From an uncultured Helicobacter sp. (GTDB lineage Bacteria > Campylobacterota > Campylobacteria > Campylobacterales > Helicobacteraceae): DNA of 64,000 bases. The stretch spans positions 223,611 to 287,610 of the forward strand of contig NZ_CALERY010000002.1 in NCBI RefSeq assembly GCF_937906905.1. The letters run 5' to 3'. The notes beneath the pieces are model-generated. The model did no database searches, had not been told where the DNA came from, and saw only the letters and a list, made by a program, of their open reading frames with translations. Positions 17,772 through 27,453 of this stretch are shown here, piece by piece; within the stretch, counting starts at the first letter, position 1; each line of letters starts with the position of its first letter. A program made the position numbers and the translations under genes.

Positions 17772-18686
17772 ATGGGGGGGGGGGATAACCAACTAACCAC
17801 CCCAGAATCCACTCCATACGATCCGGATTCTCCTAGCTCCCAAAACTCCATTCAAAACCCCGCCCAAGCCAAATCTACAAACACAGAATCTAGCCCAAAG
17901 CAGACCAATCCCCCAGCACCATTAGCAGTATCGCTCACCTCTTTCCCCGCGCGCATAGGCTATCTTCACCACACACTCTACTCGCTTTTCACCCAGAGTG
18001 ATAGAGATTTCACCATAGCGCTTTTCCTAAGTGAGGAGGAGTTTCCCAAGCGGCGCCTCCCACTTATCCTGCGAGTGTTTGCGCGCCTTGGGCTGCTGCA
18101 TATCCACTGGGTGCGCGAAAATCTCCGCGTGTATAATAAGCTATTCTACTCTTTCCAGACATACCCAGAGCATGCAATCATCACTATCGATGATGATCAA
18201 ATTTATGACTCGCAGCTCATTAAGCTTCTGCGCGCTTCCTATGCACGCTTTCCTACATGTATCCATACCAATTCATCTTACATTGAAGAGATTGCCCACG
18301 CACTTGGAATCTCGCTTGAATACTACACCCCTATCATACAAGAATCCCGCCCACATATCGCACTCTCTTTTCTAGGGGTCTCTGGCACGCTCTATCCGCC
18401 TCATGCGTTTGATGAGCGCTTCTATGCTACCAAGCAGATTCTAGCGCTCTGCCCGCATGCTGATGATCTATGGTTTTTTATCATGAGTGTGCTAAATGAT
18501 GTAGAAAAAGTGCTCATATCTGGCGCGCTGGGGCACTCTAGTGAGCCTGCTATCGCAGTATTTGAAAGCCCAAATCTCTGGGAAATCAATGTCAGCCAAA
18601 ACCAAAATGACTCCCAGCTCCAAGCTCTCCTAGCAGCCTATCCAGAAGCCAAGCAAAAGCTCCTAGACTCACTAGCTACATGCTAG
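17772..18686 (+). CDS. Phase-variable glycosyltransferase, ON as sequenced
   Basis: A 304-residue protein. After a Pro/Ser/Asn-rich N-terminal segment of about 50 residues comes a GT-A type domain: VSLTSFPARIGYLHHTLYSL, LSEEEFPKR, and the metal-binding DDD of ITIDDDQIY near residue 150. The start ATG runs straight into a G tract (17774-17784). With the present 11 G the frame is open; 10 or 12 G lead to a stop within a few codons. It probably modifies LPS or another surface glycan. The sugar and acceptor are unknown. No own ribosome-binding site is visible. Confidence 0.8.
   Translation: MGGGDNQLTTPESTPYDPDSPSSQNSIQNPAQAKSTNTESSPKQTNPPAPLAVSLTSFPARIGYLHHTLYSLFTQSDRDFTIALFLSEEEFPKRRLPLILRVFARLGLLHIHWVRENLRVYNKLFYSFQTYPEHAIITIDDDQIYDSQLIKLLRASYARFPTCIHTNSSYIEEIAHALGISLEYYTPIIQESRPHIALSFLGVSGTLYPPHAFDERFYATKQILALCPHADDLWFFIMSVLNDVEKVLISGALGHSSEPAIAVFESPNLWEINVSQNQNDSQLQALLAAYPEAKQKLLDSLATC
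17774..17784 (+). repeat. Poly-G tract (11 G) at the start codon of a glycosyltransferase
   Basis: The first G is the last base of the ATG. Loss or gain of one G gives immediate termination (ATG-GGG-GGG-GGG-ATA-ACC-AAC-TAA with 10 G, or GGA-TAA with 12). Confidence 0.95.
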
Positions 18687-18732
18687 GAGTCTGCAATTTA
18701 GCCAGAGTGGGACAGCGCATTACAATCTAGCC

Positions 18733-19527
18733 CTAGATTGAGAAGTCGTAGTAACACACGCTCACCACAAACGAAAATCCAAAAAACTTCGGCTCGCCAT
18801 ACGCGCGCGCATTTACCCCGCGCAACACCACGAGTGGATAGGCGTAGCTCGCCTCGGCTTTGAGCCCAAAACCTCGCATGAGATTGACAAAAAGCCCTGC
18901 ATTGAAATTCGCACCATGAATATTGTATTGATTAGGGTCGTTGGGGAAAGTAATATGCTGGAGGTTGTAGCTTATGCCGATACTTGGGATCACATAGCGG
19001 GCGATAAGATAGCTCGCGCGCAAGCCAAAATTCAGCGAATAGTCTTGGGCTGCGACGCCATTGACATAGCCTCCTAGCATGAATGCGTTACTTGAAGCCA
19101 TCTCCCCAGAGCCTGCCCAGTGCAGCCCCCGCTCAAGCCCGAAAAACACTCCACGAGCCACACGCGAGAAGCTAGAATCTAAGGTAGATTGGCTGGCAGC
19201 GGGACTAGGCGCTGGGCTCGCGCTAGAATCTGGCGCGCGTAGGGTAATGCGTGGAGTGTGCAAATAATTTTGCGAGTAGCCTATGGAGAAAGAGCCATAG
19301 GAGCGCTTGGCGATACTAATGGGCTGATAAAGCTTGGTAAAAGAGAATGGGCTGCGGGAGGAATTAGAAGCGGGAAGTTGGGAGGAGGTGGATTTTGGAG
19401 TGGGGTCTGTGGTGGATTCTGCGGGGCTAGAATCTAGTGCGAGCGGGGTAGATTCTGCCACACTAGGCTTGGCATGTAAGACAAATGCTAGTAACAAAGC
19501 GCCCATCATCAAAATCACTCTAGCCAA
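18733..19527 (-). CDS. Probable outer-membrane beta-barrel protein
   Basis: About 264 residues from a TTG at 19527 that follows AAAGGA and gives a good signal sequence (ARVILMMGALLLAFVLHA); an ATG at 19551 is the alternative. After a Ser/Pro-rich linker of about 45 residues the protein has the alternating pattern of a Helicobacter outer-membrane protein (GSFSIGYSQNYL, LNFGLRASYLIARYVIPSIG, FNAGLFVNLMRGFGLKAEASY) and ends in an aromatic strand, VVSVCYYDFSI. No specific family or ligand is recognised. Confidence 0.65.
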   Translation of the reverse strand: MARVILMMGALLLAFVLHAKPSVAESTPLALDSSPAESTTDPTPKSTSSQLPASNSSRSPFSFTKLYQPISIAKRSYGSFSIGYSQNYLHTPRITLRAPDSSASPAPSPAASQSTLDSSFSRVARGVFFGLERGLHWAGSGEMASSNAFMLGGYVNGVAAQDYSLNFGLRASYLIARYVIPSIGISYNLQHITFPNDPNQYNIHGANFNAGLFVNLMRGFGLKAEASYAYPLVVLRGVNARAYGEPKFFGFSFVVSVCYYDFSI

Positions 19528-19595
19528 ATCACTATCCTTTAAACAATACATATAATGCTTATCTCAAATCATCGAGCACATCTTAAGATTTTGCG

Positions 19596-21440
19596 CTACA
19601 AGCTTTTCAAAATCCGCTCCAATACTTGCAAAAACTCCTCGAAGCTCCCAAGATCTAGCCGCTCTTTTGTCGAATGGGGATACAAAATTGTAGGACCAAT
19701 ACTTGCCATCGCCACAGGTGCTAACCCCATGGAGCAAAATCGCCCATAGAGTATCCCGCACTCTAGCCCCGCATGGATCTCGCCCACCTCTGTGTGCCGA
19801 TGTGCAAATCCATCGATAATCGCGCGAAGATGTGGGTCATCATCAGCGAGCTGACGCTGCCAGGGTGAGTAGGAGTTGCTAATTGTAGCAGGATTTGGGC
19901 AATACGCCTGCGCAGTGTGGGCGATGTGCGTGCGCAAAGTCTCCATGAGAGCATCAGTATTGGCACGCGCTTTTAGTGTGAAAATAAGCGTGGGTATGGG
20001 GCTTTGAGTAGTAGATTCTGGTATAGATTGTGTGGAGCTAGATTCTTGGGCAAGGCATGTTGGGGTGGAACCTAAGGATTCTTGGACTGGGGCTTGATCC
20101 CGTGTAGAATCTAGCTCGGTGGTGTGGGCAAGCGCGATATTGAGCGAGCTTTGCACGATGTGTGATGAACGCGCATGCACACCATGTCCAAGTGTGGCGA
20201 CAAACTCCGCGAGCCTGCCCAAATCCCAGCCCCAAAGCGCTCTGTGCTGGGGAGATAAAGTAGAATCTATTATAGATTCTGGCGCGCTAGATTCTCGCAG
20301 GGACTCCGGGCTAGATTCTACACGCACGATAAAGCCTGCACTCCCATTGTCCTTGCTCCCATCAAGGAAAATCCGCCATTCATACTGCGCTATACCATCA
20401 GTATCTACAATGCTCGGTGCGGTGGATTCTATGCGATAGGGAGAATCCAGCCCAGAATCCCTATCAACCACATCAGCAGTGGATATAGGGGATTCATACA
20501 GGGGCGCGCTGGGAAGTGCGGAGAGAAGCATAGGCGGAAGTGAGGGAAGTGCGATTCTCGCACGAAGCCCCACGGCAATAGAGTTTGACTTCTCCCCAGC
20601 ATGCAGGCTTAGAAGCTGGGGCTTCATAATATTGTAGAGTTTTTTATCTATATCTTCGTATATAACGCTAGATAGTTTAAAAAACTCTACAATACTTGAA
20701 GCGATGTCTTTGTGGATATCCACCCCACTATGTCCCCCAATGAAGCCAAAGCTCTCCACACTAAGCACGACAAGTTCATTAGATTTTCCAGATTCTCGCG
20801 CTGGGATTGCATGTGTGAAGCTCTGTGTATGGGCAGTGTTTTCATAAGTGATTTCATGCGCTGGGATCTCGCACACTGCGTCAAATCCACCAGCACAACC
20901 CACAATAATCTCGCCAAAAAATTCACTATCTAAATTTAACAAAAACGGCGCAGATATGGCTAGCTCGAGTGCATTTGCCCCGCAAAGCCCCACCTCCTCA
21001 TCATTAGTAAAAAGCACCTCAAAATCCCCCACCCCCTGCTCCATGAGCCAGAGAATCGCCGCAATCGCTGCGCCATTATCTGCGCCAAGCGAAGAATCTC
21101 TAGCGCGTAAATACTGCCCATCATGCCAGAGCTCTAGAGGCTCTCCGTGCGCTGCTGCCCCTACGCCTACCATATCATAATGCGCTTGCAAACAAACCTT
21201 TGGGGCATGAGCTTTTTGGGAAGATTCTGGAGAGAAGGGCTCCGCACCAAAATCCTTGCCAAAATCCTGCCCCCAAGACCCCTCTCTCGCCCTATGTGCA
21301 TAGATATTACCAGCACAATCTTTTTGCACAATATAGCCTAAGCGCACGCACTCTGCACAGAGAAACTCACCTAATGCTTGGGTGTGAAATGAGCGGTGAG
21401 GGATATGACAAATCGCTTCAAAATACTCCAGTGCGCTCAT
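19596..21440 (-). CDS. pepD: Aminoacyl-histidine dipeptidase (PepD, M20C)
   Basis: A 614-residue metallopeptidase, longer than the usual 480-490. Metal and catalytic motifs are present: QAHYDMVG, SLGADNGAA, FTNDEEVGLCGA and LLNLDSE. It cleaves Xaa-His dipeptides in the cytoplasm. The excess length is explained by Ser/Glu/Asp-rich inserts at about residues 320-345, 375-400 and 440-480, whose DNA is dense in GATTCT/AGAATC. It overlaps the magIII stop by four bases, forming a magIII-pepD pair. Confidence 0.88.
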   Translation of the reverse strand: MSALEYFEAICHIPHRSFHTQALGEFLCAECVRLGYIVQKDCAGNIYAHRAREGSWGQDFGKDFGAEPFSPESSQKAHAPKVCLQAHYDMVGVGAAAHGEPLELWHDGQYLRARDSSLGADNGAAIAAILWLMEQGVGDFEVLFTNDEEVGLCGANALELAISAPFLLNLDSEFFGEIIVGCAGGFDAVCEIPAHEITYENTAHTQSFTHAIPARESGKSNELVVLSVESFGFIGGHSGVDIHKDIASSIVEFFKLSSVIYEDIDKKLYNIMKPQLLSLHAGEKSNSIAVGLRARIALPSLPPMLLSALPSAPLYESPISTADVVDRDSGLDSPYRIESTAPSIVDTDGIAQYEWRIFLDGSKDNGSAGFIVRVESSPESLRESSAPESIIDSTLSPQHRALWGWDLGRLAEFVATLGHGVHARSSHIVQSSLNIALAHTTELDSTRDQAPVQESLGSTPTCLAQESSSTQSIPESTTQSPIPTLIFTLKARANTDALMETLRTHIAHTAQAYCPNPATISNSYSPWQRQLADDDPHLRAIIDGFAHRHTEVGEIHAGLECGILYGRFCSMGLAPVAMASIGPTILYPHSTKERLDLGSFEEFLQVLERILKSL

Positions 21441-22144
21441 TTATCAAAGCTCCCAAAATCTACATCTAAAAGCCTTTGTATAGGAAGCTTTTGCTTACTA
21501 AACTCGACAATTTTCCCATGATAGCGCGCATAAATCTGTGCTAGCCCTATCTCACTATACGCCAAATCCCCATACAGCCCAGCAAGATCACGCGTAGTAA
21601 GATTCATAAACCACTGCTGGATATCCTCGTAGGACTCCATCTCTCTGCCAAGTGCGCCAAGCAATCGTGCGCTATAACTATCTACGACCATAATAGCCCT
21701 ACCGCACGCATAGTTTAAGATAGAATCTGCGCTTTCAAATCCTATACCCTTGCGCGCAAGCAGCCATTCACGGCTCACTTCAAGCCCAAATCGCTCAAAG
21801 CTCCCAAACTCTGCAAGGATATCTCGGGCGAGAGCGAGGATTCTGGTAGATTTTTGTCGGTAAAATCCACTAGGAATGATAAAAGACTCGATAGAATTGC
21901 AGTTTGCAAGGTTTTGAAGGCTCTGCTCACTGGATTCTCCCCTACTAGAATTGGTGCAAACCAGAATCCCAGCGGTGCGTAGATTCTCCAATGAGCGCTC
22001 GACATTTTCCCATTTGGTATTTTGGGTTAGGATCGCGCCTATAACTACATCAAAGCTTAGCGCTCTCTCCCACCACCATGGACTGGCATTCGCGAGAAGA
22101 TCAAGGGATTTAAGCCTAGTGAGAAGAGAAATGCTATCAAGCAT
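21437..22144 (-). CDS. magIII: 3-methyladenine DNA glycosylase MagIII
   Basis: A 235-residue HhH-GPD base-excision enzyme. The start at 22144 (AAGGA upstream) gives MLDSISLLTRLKSLDLLANA, matching my memory of H. pylori MagIII; an open extension upstream is discarded. The segment PWWWERALSFDVVIGAILTQNT and the helix-hairpin-helix with catalytic Asp (GIGFESADSILNYACGRAIM then VVDSYSARLLG) are clear. No C-terminal iron-sulfur cysteine cluster is seen, as in MagIII and unlike endonuclease III. It removes alkylated adenine. Confidence 0.85.
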   Translation of the reverse strand: MLDSISLLTRLKSLDLLANASPWWWERALSFDVVIGAILTQNTKWENVERSLENLRTAGILVCTNSSRGESSEQSLQNLANCNSIESFIIPSGFYRQKSTRILALARDILAEFGSFERFGLEVSREWLLARKGIGFESADSILNYACGRAIMVVDSYSARLLGALGREMESYEDIQQWFMNLTTRDLAGLYGDLAYSEIGLAQIYARYHGKIVEFSKQKLPIQRLLDVDFGSFDK

Positions 22145-22278
22145 ACTATGTCCTTGATGTGGATTGGTGCGCATGCTATTGTAGCACAAGCTCTAAAAGA
22201 GTAAAATGCCCGCACAATCGCGCGCTATCTACACCCAGAATCACAAAAGCCGCGGAATAAAGACAAGGGCACAGAGGT

Positions 22279-23598
22279 ATGTATATCGATGAACTAGTGC
22301 TAGAGCGCTGTATGCAAAAAGCATGGGAATACCAAACTCTCACATTGCCAAACCCTGCTGTGGGTGCAGCTGTATATGATGAAAACCACGAAATCCTAAG
22401 CCTAGAGGCTCACCAGAAAGCTGGACTACCTCATGCCGAAGTGCTGGCACTATTTTGGGCATTTGTAGCACTCATAACGCGCGAGAATCACACACAAAAT
22501 CCGCAAAAAAAAGAGCGCGCGCTGCTTGCGCTTGCGCCACTTTGGGAGCAATTTCAGCAAGAGCAAAGGGGGTTTGGCGATGTAACGCTTGCTGACTTGC
22601 CCACAAACTCCGCGGCAATCCATGCGTTCTTATGCGCATGCCATGGGGGAAGATTCTCTGGCAAAACACTTATCCTAACACTTGAGCCCTGCAACCACAC
22701 TGGGAAAACCCCACCTTGTGCCAAGCTCATTGCTGCGCTTGGACTTAAGCGTGTGCTTATCGCCGCGCGCGATGAGTGGGGGGAGAGTGCGGGAGGGGCA
22801 GCGAGGCTTGTGCGCGAGGGGCGAGAATCTGGGCATGAGATTTTGGTAGAGTTTTTTACTAATCCACACCTACTACAAAAAGCACAAGATCTACTTTATC
22901 CATTTCTAGCATATCGGGAAAGTGGTGGGTTTTGTGTGTTTAAACTCGCTTCTAGGCTTAATGGTGATTATAAAAGTGGGCAGATTTCTGGGGAGAAATC
23001 GAGAGAATTTACGCACAATCAGCGTGCAGTAGCGGACAATATCATTATCTCTGGAGCAACCGCACGCGCAGATAGACCGCGGCTTGATACACGCTATGCA
23101 AGCAAAATCTATGGCTCACAGCTCCCAGATGTAGGGATTTTCACAACAAATCCTACAAACATCGATCGCTCTATGCCGCTTTTTGACGAAGCGTTTAATC
23201 GTGTGGTGCGCTTCTATGATGAGCGGGATTTTTTGGTGGATTTTGCCAAAGCTAGCCAGCCAAGCACCAGAGTGCAAACCCACCAGACTCCAGGCACTCC
23301 GCACATTTCAAGCACTTGCCATGCTCCACAAACACCATGTATTCAAGACCTGCATATCCAAGGCTTTCATATCATAGAGGGGGGATTTGGGCTTTTTCAC
23401 ACACTCTGCACTATCGAGCATTTTGCCACCATGCCAAAGCTCATGCTGCTTCATCTCTCCACCACACTTGCTGCGCATGGATTTTCCCCCATGCGAGATA
23501 TCCCCCTCTCTAGTTTCAGCGCAGAATCCATGACTCATTTCACCCTGCTGCACACAACCCAGCTAGGCGAGGACTTGCTCCTATGGCTCAAGCCTTGA
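22279..23598 (+). CDS. ribD: Riboflavin biosynthesis deaminase/reductase
   Basis: A 439-residue bifunctional enzyme for the second and third steps of riboflavin synthesis. The deaminase half has the zinc motif HAE (near residue 55) and PCNHTGKTPPC (near 138-148); the reductase half starts near FCVFKLASRLNGDYKSG and includes ISGATARADRPRLDTR. An insert around residues 65-110 in the deaminase and a His/Thr/Gln-rich stretch around 330-360 are unusual. The methyltransferase gene begins inside its last codons. Confidence 0.93.
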   Translation: MYIDELVLERCMQKAWEYQTLTLPNPAVGAAVYDENHEILSLEAHQKAGLPHAEVLALFWAFVALITRENHTQNPQKKERALLALAPLWEQFQQEQRGFGDVTLADLPTNSAAIHAFLCACHGGRFSGKTLILTLEPCNHTGKTPPCAKLIAALGLKRVLIAARDEWGESAGGAARLVREGRESGHEILVEFFTNPHLLQKAQDLLYPFLAYRESGGFCVFKLASRLNGDYKSGQISGEKSREFTHNQRAVADNIIISGATARADRPRLDTRYASKIYGSQLPDVGIFTTNPTNIDRSMPLFDEAFNRVVRFYDERDFLVDFAKASQPSTRVQTHQTPGTPHISSTCHAPQTPCIQDLHIQGFHIIEGGFGLFHTLCTIEHFATMPKLMLLHLSTTLAAHGFSPMRDIPLSSFSAESMTHFTLLHTTQLGEDLLLWLKP

Positions 23599-24581
23599 GA
23601 TTCTACCAGCTCGCTGATGGCTATGCGTATAATAGCGATAGCTTATTGCTGCTGGATTTCGCGGCGAATTTTCTCTCTAGCACTCCTGCTAATCTACCTA
23701 CAAATACCACTAAAAAGCACTTACAAACCCAGCATACCAAACCCCTAAAAAGACCTATGCGCGTGCTGGATATGGGCACAGGCTGCGGGATTTTAGGGGT
23801 TGCTTGTGCGCTACATTTTGGCGCACAAGTCGTGGCAATCGAGCGTAACCCGACCATGGCATATCTTGCGACGATAAATGCGCGCACAAATCTCCAAAAT
23901 CTCCGCACACACTCCACGCAAACCACCACATATCGCGCCCAGCACATAGCACCCCATAGTAGCGATACAAGCAAATATCAAAGCGGATTTTGCGAGGTAG
24001 TTTGCGCAGATTTTTTAGATCCTGACATACCAAATACAGCACTCTCTATACTAAATCCTCCGCGAATGTCCAATCAAGATTCTAGGGCAGAATCTAGCAC
24101 AAATATGGCACATACAGCTTCCACCACCAAGCCCCAGCGATTTGATACTCTTATCGCAAATCCACCTTTCTACCATGGTGGCACACTAGAATCCACAAAT
24201 ACGCATCTAGCCCTAGCCCGCTATGAGCGCGCGCTCCCGCTACGAGCGTGGATACACCAGAGCAAACGCCTACTGACCCCGCGGGGAGAGCTGATTTTCT
24301 GCTACCAGGCAAGCGCACTGCCGCGCGTGCTAGAATCCCTGGAGCTTGAGGGCTTCACCTGCGAGCAGCTGCGTCTCATCTACCCGCTCATCAATCGCAG
24401 CGCCAAGCTCGCCCTCCTCTATGCGCGGCTAGATTCTCGCGCCAAGCTCAACATTCTCCCCCCGCTCATCACGCATAATTCCCCAGAGCAAAGCGATTTC
24501 ACACAAGAAGTCGCAAGCATTTATATGCGATACCCAACACATAGCATCAAAGTCTATGCCGATGATGTGGTGGAGACATAG
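23583..24581 (+). CDS. TrmN6/YfiC-like methyltransferase
   Basis: A 332-residue SAM-dependent methyltransferase overlapping ribD by 16 bases. The N-terminus (FYQLADGYAYNSDSLLLLDF), motif I VLDMGTGCGILGVA and the catalytic NPPF (LIANPPFYHGG) fit the tRNA1(Val) adenine-37 methyltransferase group. It is longer than E. coli YfiC (about 245) owing to Thr/Ser-rich inserts after residues 40 and 115. The exact substrate is inferred from family resemblance only. Confidence 0.8.
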   Translation: MAQALRFYQLADGYAYNSDSLLLLDFAANFLSSTPANLPTNTTKKHLQTQHTKPLKRPMRVLDMGTGCGILGVACALHFGAQVVAIERNPTMAYLATINARTNLQNLRTHSTQTTTYRAQHIAPHSSDTSKYQSGFCEVVCADFLDPDIPNTALSILNPPRMSNQDSRAESSTNMAHTASTTKPQRFDTLIANPPFYHGGTLESTNTHLALARYERALPLRAWIHQSKRLLTPRGELIFCYQASALPRVLESLELEGFTCEQLRLIYPLINRSAKLALLYARLDSRAKLNILPPLITHNSPEQSDFTQEVASIYMRYPTHSIKVYADDVVET

Positions 24582-24985
24582 GGATTTGATTTTGATTAGC
24601 TTTGCGCGATAAATGCGACTCTATGAATGAGCCACATAGCAGAATCTAAAAGCTAAGAATCTAGCGCAAAGTGGATTTTGGTGGCGATTGACATACTCTT
24701 GCTTGGTGGATTACCCATTTGGGCTAAGGGCACGCCAAAAGTGGATTCTAGGGCGATAGATTCAGTCTTGGGATAACATTAGCGCGATTATGGGCTTTTT
24801 GAGATAGTCATTACCACTTTAGGTAACTCCTATCCCAAAAAGCCCACTAAGCCTATCCACAATCCTTGGAATCTTTTTAAAACAATGTCTTTCTCTGTGT
24901 TGCAAATGGTGCTTGCGCCGCGTGGCAATGACAAAAAGCTAGAATCTAAGTAAAGCCAAGTCAGCGCGCTAGAGCCTGCTAGATT
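24582..24985. other. Intergenic region with dispersed repeats
   Basis: No gene seen in this 400-base gap between convergent genes. It contains the word AAAAGTGGATTCTAGGG near 24732-24752, hairpin copy 3 at 24791-24846, a CAATCCTTGGAATCTTT piece, and a GCTTGCGCCGCGTGGCAATGAC piece near 24911-24932. The order of pieces matches that around hairpin copy 2. Confidence 0.6.
24791..24846 (+). repeat. Conserved-loop hairpin element, copy 3
   Basis: Arms 24791-24807 (TGGGCTTTTTGAGATAG) and 24830-24846 pair at all but one position. The centre (AGTCATTACC, loop, TAGGTAACTCCTA) is as in the other copies. GATTCAGTCTTGGG precedes it. The arms share little sequence with those of copy 2 apart from the central T run. 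Confidence 0.85.
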
Positions 24986-27394
24986 CTAGCGCAGTGTAGA
25001 GCGCAGCTTATCGCACGCGCCATCTTCGCCATTCTCACAGGCTTGGTAGTAGTAGATCTGCGCTTTTTGCTTATCTCTCGCCGCTCCCCTACCCAGCCAA
25101 TACGCATCGCCCACTTTCGAGCAGCTAGCATAGCTATTTAGGCGTAGTCTATCCACATAGCCCGCGCGCTCAATCTCAAGCACATCACACGCCTTTTTAT
25201 AGAGCTGGGCTTGCTCAACGCTCCCTTTAGATTCTGGCTTCCTAGATTCTAGCCCAGCTAGCACAGCGCAGCTCTCGCTATCATCACGCGCGCAAGCAAG
25301 CTCGGCTACCGCACGCAAGCTATCTCTATATTTCTTAGGGCTATCATAAACCTTATCATAAGAGCGCATAAGTGTCCTGCACGCGAGGTTTGAGCCATCT
25401 TTGCACACCTTTTCAAACTGCGCTAAATCCGCCTTTGTCAGCTTGCCATCTTCATAAATCACCTTTAGCATAAAGGTCTTTTGCACTTCTAGGATTGCAT
25501 TTGCTTTTGTTTTATCGCAGCCTTCTAGCAGGTATTCTAATGGCGCGCACGCACTTGCTACAAGCTCTTTGGCAGAATCCACAAGCTTGGCTGCTTCATA
25601 TTCTTTAGCACGAGCGAGAAGCCCTAGGCAGCCTAGCTCCTCTCCACGCGCACAGGATTTTTGCAAGTAGGGCAGTGAGCCAGCTAGATCGCGCGGAAGC
25701 GATGAGACATCAAGCCCCTTGCTTGCAAAGTGCTTGATCTGCTCCTGCCTTAGCGCAAGTAGCTCACCTAGCATAGCACACGAGCCGCTATGCCCTAGCT
25801 CACAGCCCCTTTTGCTAGCTTCTAGCACCTCTGCAATGCCCACTTTGCTCCCCTTAGCCTTTTCTGCGCCCTTTTTTGTATCTCTGCCCTTTGTTTCATC
25901 TTTGCTTGTTGCTTGCCCTGATAGCACTAGCTCGCTAAACATCGCGCAAGACTCCCCCACCCCTGCCTTGCAGTTTGCTAGCAAGAGGTGTAGATCTTTT
26001 GTGCGAGCAGCGGTGATTTGGCACGCTTTTATGCTGCCCTTTTTACATAGCTCGCTGATTTTTTCACTTGAAAGCTTGCTGAAGTCTTGCAAATCAAGCG
26101 CGAAGCTTGGGGATTGTATGCGCGCTAGGATTGCTTGCTGCTTAGGGGATAGCGCGGAGTCTGTGGGCGTTGGAGCAGGCGGCGCAGGGTCTTGCAGTGA
26201 TTCTTCTAGCGATTCTTGCGCAAGCTTTTGCGCGCTTTTTTGGAGCGTTTGACACATCGCGCTGGTATTTGTGGGGCTTGGGATTAGACGCAAATGCGTG
26301 GAGTCTTTTACCTTATCTTGCGCCTTATCTTGCTCATAGTATAGCTCGAAGCAGTTCTGCCTATCTTGCAGGAAAAAGACTCGCTCTCCCCTTACCATAT
26401 CTGGCAAATCACTCTGCGATATATACGCGCTTTGCAAGCATAGCTTTTGAGCCTGCTTTGGCAAAATAGCAGAATCTAGGCAGGGAGCAAGCCCACTTTG
26501 TGCCATAGATTCTAAGATCTGCTTGGTTTTGCTTTTTTGCGTGTAAAAGCGCAAGAGATATTTAGCGCGGTAGAGTCTGGAAAGATACTCGTGTGCAAAA
26601 TACCCTAGAAATGCCTCAAACCACGCATTATCTTCAAAGCCTTGCAGCTCCTTTATAAGTGGTTCAAGCTCTTTGCTAGGATAAGCACGCAAGCTCTCAA
26701 AGCCCAAGTCCTTGAATAGCTCGCCAGAATCTTGGATATTAGCAACTAGAGCAAAAAGCGCGAAGCCTTGCATACCATATCGCAAGACTTCTTGGAGCTG
26801 TGGATCTTTGCTTTGGAGCGAGCGGAAAGTATTGGCAAGGTTAAATAGCTCACTCTCGTGCCCGCAGCCCCCGCTGACACAAACCTTTGTCGGCTTGTAG
26901 CTGCTAAGAAAGTGGAAAAACTCTCCCCCAAAGCTTAGGACAAAGGCATTTTGCTCTGCCAAAAAGCTCTCCCAAGCAAGCTCTATCTTTTTGCGTGCGT
27001 GCTCTTCTTTTGGCACAACGATGTTAGATTCTCCTATGGAATCTGTATCGAAGAAAGCAGCCAAGCCGCCATTATCGCGCACATACTCTGTGGCAAAGCG
27101 CAGCAAAGCTATGCGCAAAAACACTTCATAGGCTTTGACGAAGTCTTTTTGCTCCTGTGTTGTAGCAAGCTTGCGTAAATGCGCGATCGCAGGAGAATTG
27201 CTCTCCGCATACTGCCCACTTAGATCCCACAACCGCGCTTGGGGCGTCTTGCTAAGTGGGGGCAGTGTAGCTTGGGGCTTGGCACTGCTAGAATCCACTT
27301 TGCTCTGCTTAGATTCTAGCATCAGCGGCACAAAGCGTTCAAGCCCACAAACCCATACTACACAAAGCCCTAAGATGACAATGATTTTTCTCAT
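24986..27394 (-). CDS. Large secreted Cys-rich Sel1-like repeat protein
   Basis: An 802-residue protein with an N-terminal signal sequence or anchor (MRKIIVILGLCVVWVCGLE). The N-terminal half is unrecognised. From about residue 480 it contains cysteine-bearing repeats such as CKAGVGESCAMF, CELGHSGSCAMLGEL, CARGEELGCLGLL and, at the end, YYYQACENGEDGACDKL, close to the Sel1-like repeats of Helicobacter cysteine-rich proteins (Hcp). Paired cysteines suggest disulfides outside the cytoplasm. Function unknown. A Pro/Ala-rich segment near residues 405-420 may be a linker. Confidence 0.65.
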   Translation of the reverse strand: MRKIIVILGLCVVWVCGLERFVPLMLESKQSKVDSSSAKPQATLPPLSKTPQARLWDLSGQYAESNSPAIAHLRKLATTQEQKDFVKAYEVFLRIALLRFATEYVRDNGGLAAFFDTDSIGESNIVVPKEEHARKKIELAWESFLAEQNAFVLSFGGEFFHFLSSYKPTKVCVSGGCGHESELFNLANTFRSLQSKDPQLQEVLRYGMQGFALFALVANIQDSGELFKDLGFESLRAYPSKELEPLIKELQGFEDNAWFEAFLGYFAHEYLSRLYRAKYLLRFYTQKSKTKQILESMAQSGLAPCLDSAILPKQAQKLCLQSAYISQSDLPDMVRGERVFFLQDRQNCFELYYEQDKAQDKVKDSTHLRLIPSPTNTSAMCQTLQKSAQKLAQESLEESLQDPAPPAPTPTDSALSPKQQAILARIQSPSFALDLQDFSKLSSEKISELCKKGSIKACQITAARTKDLHLLLANCKAGVGESCAMFSELVLSGQATSKDETKGRDTKKGAEKAKGSKVGIAEVLEASKRGCELGHSGSCAMLGELLALRQEQIKHFASKGLDVSSLPRDLAGSLPYLQKSCARGEELGCLGLLARAKEYEAAKLVDSAKELVASACAPLEYLLEGCDKTKANAILEVQKTFMLKVIYEDGKLTKADLAQFEKVCKDGSNLACRTLMRSYDKVYDSPKKYRDSLRAVAELACARDDSESCAVLAGLESRKPESKGSVEQAQLYKKACDVLEIERAGYVDRLRLNSYASCSKVGDAYWLGRGAARDKQKAQIYYYQACENGEDGACDKLRSTLR

Positions 27395-27453
27395 ACCCCA
27401 AAGCTCCTTTATAAATTTCGATGTAGAGTGTTTTCCTAGATTTTACGAGCAGT

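Noticed and set aside
22786..22800. Runs of six G in ribD, the HIT gene and the SDR gene as phase-variation tracts
   Set aside because: Six bases is short for slipped-strand switching and all three genes are in frame and housekeeping-like.
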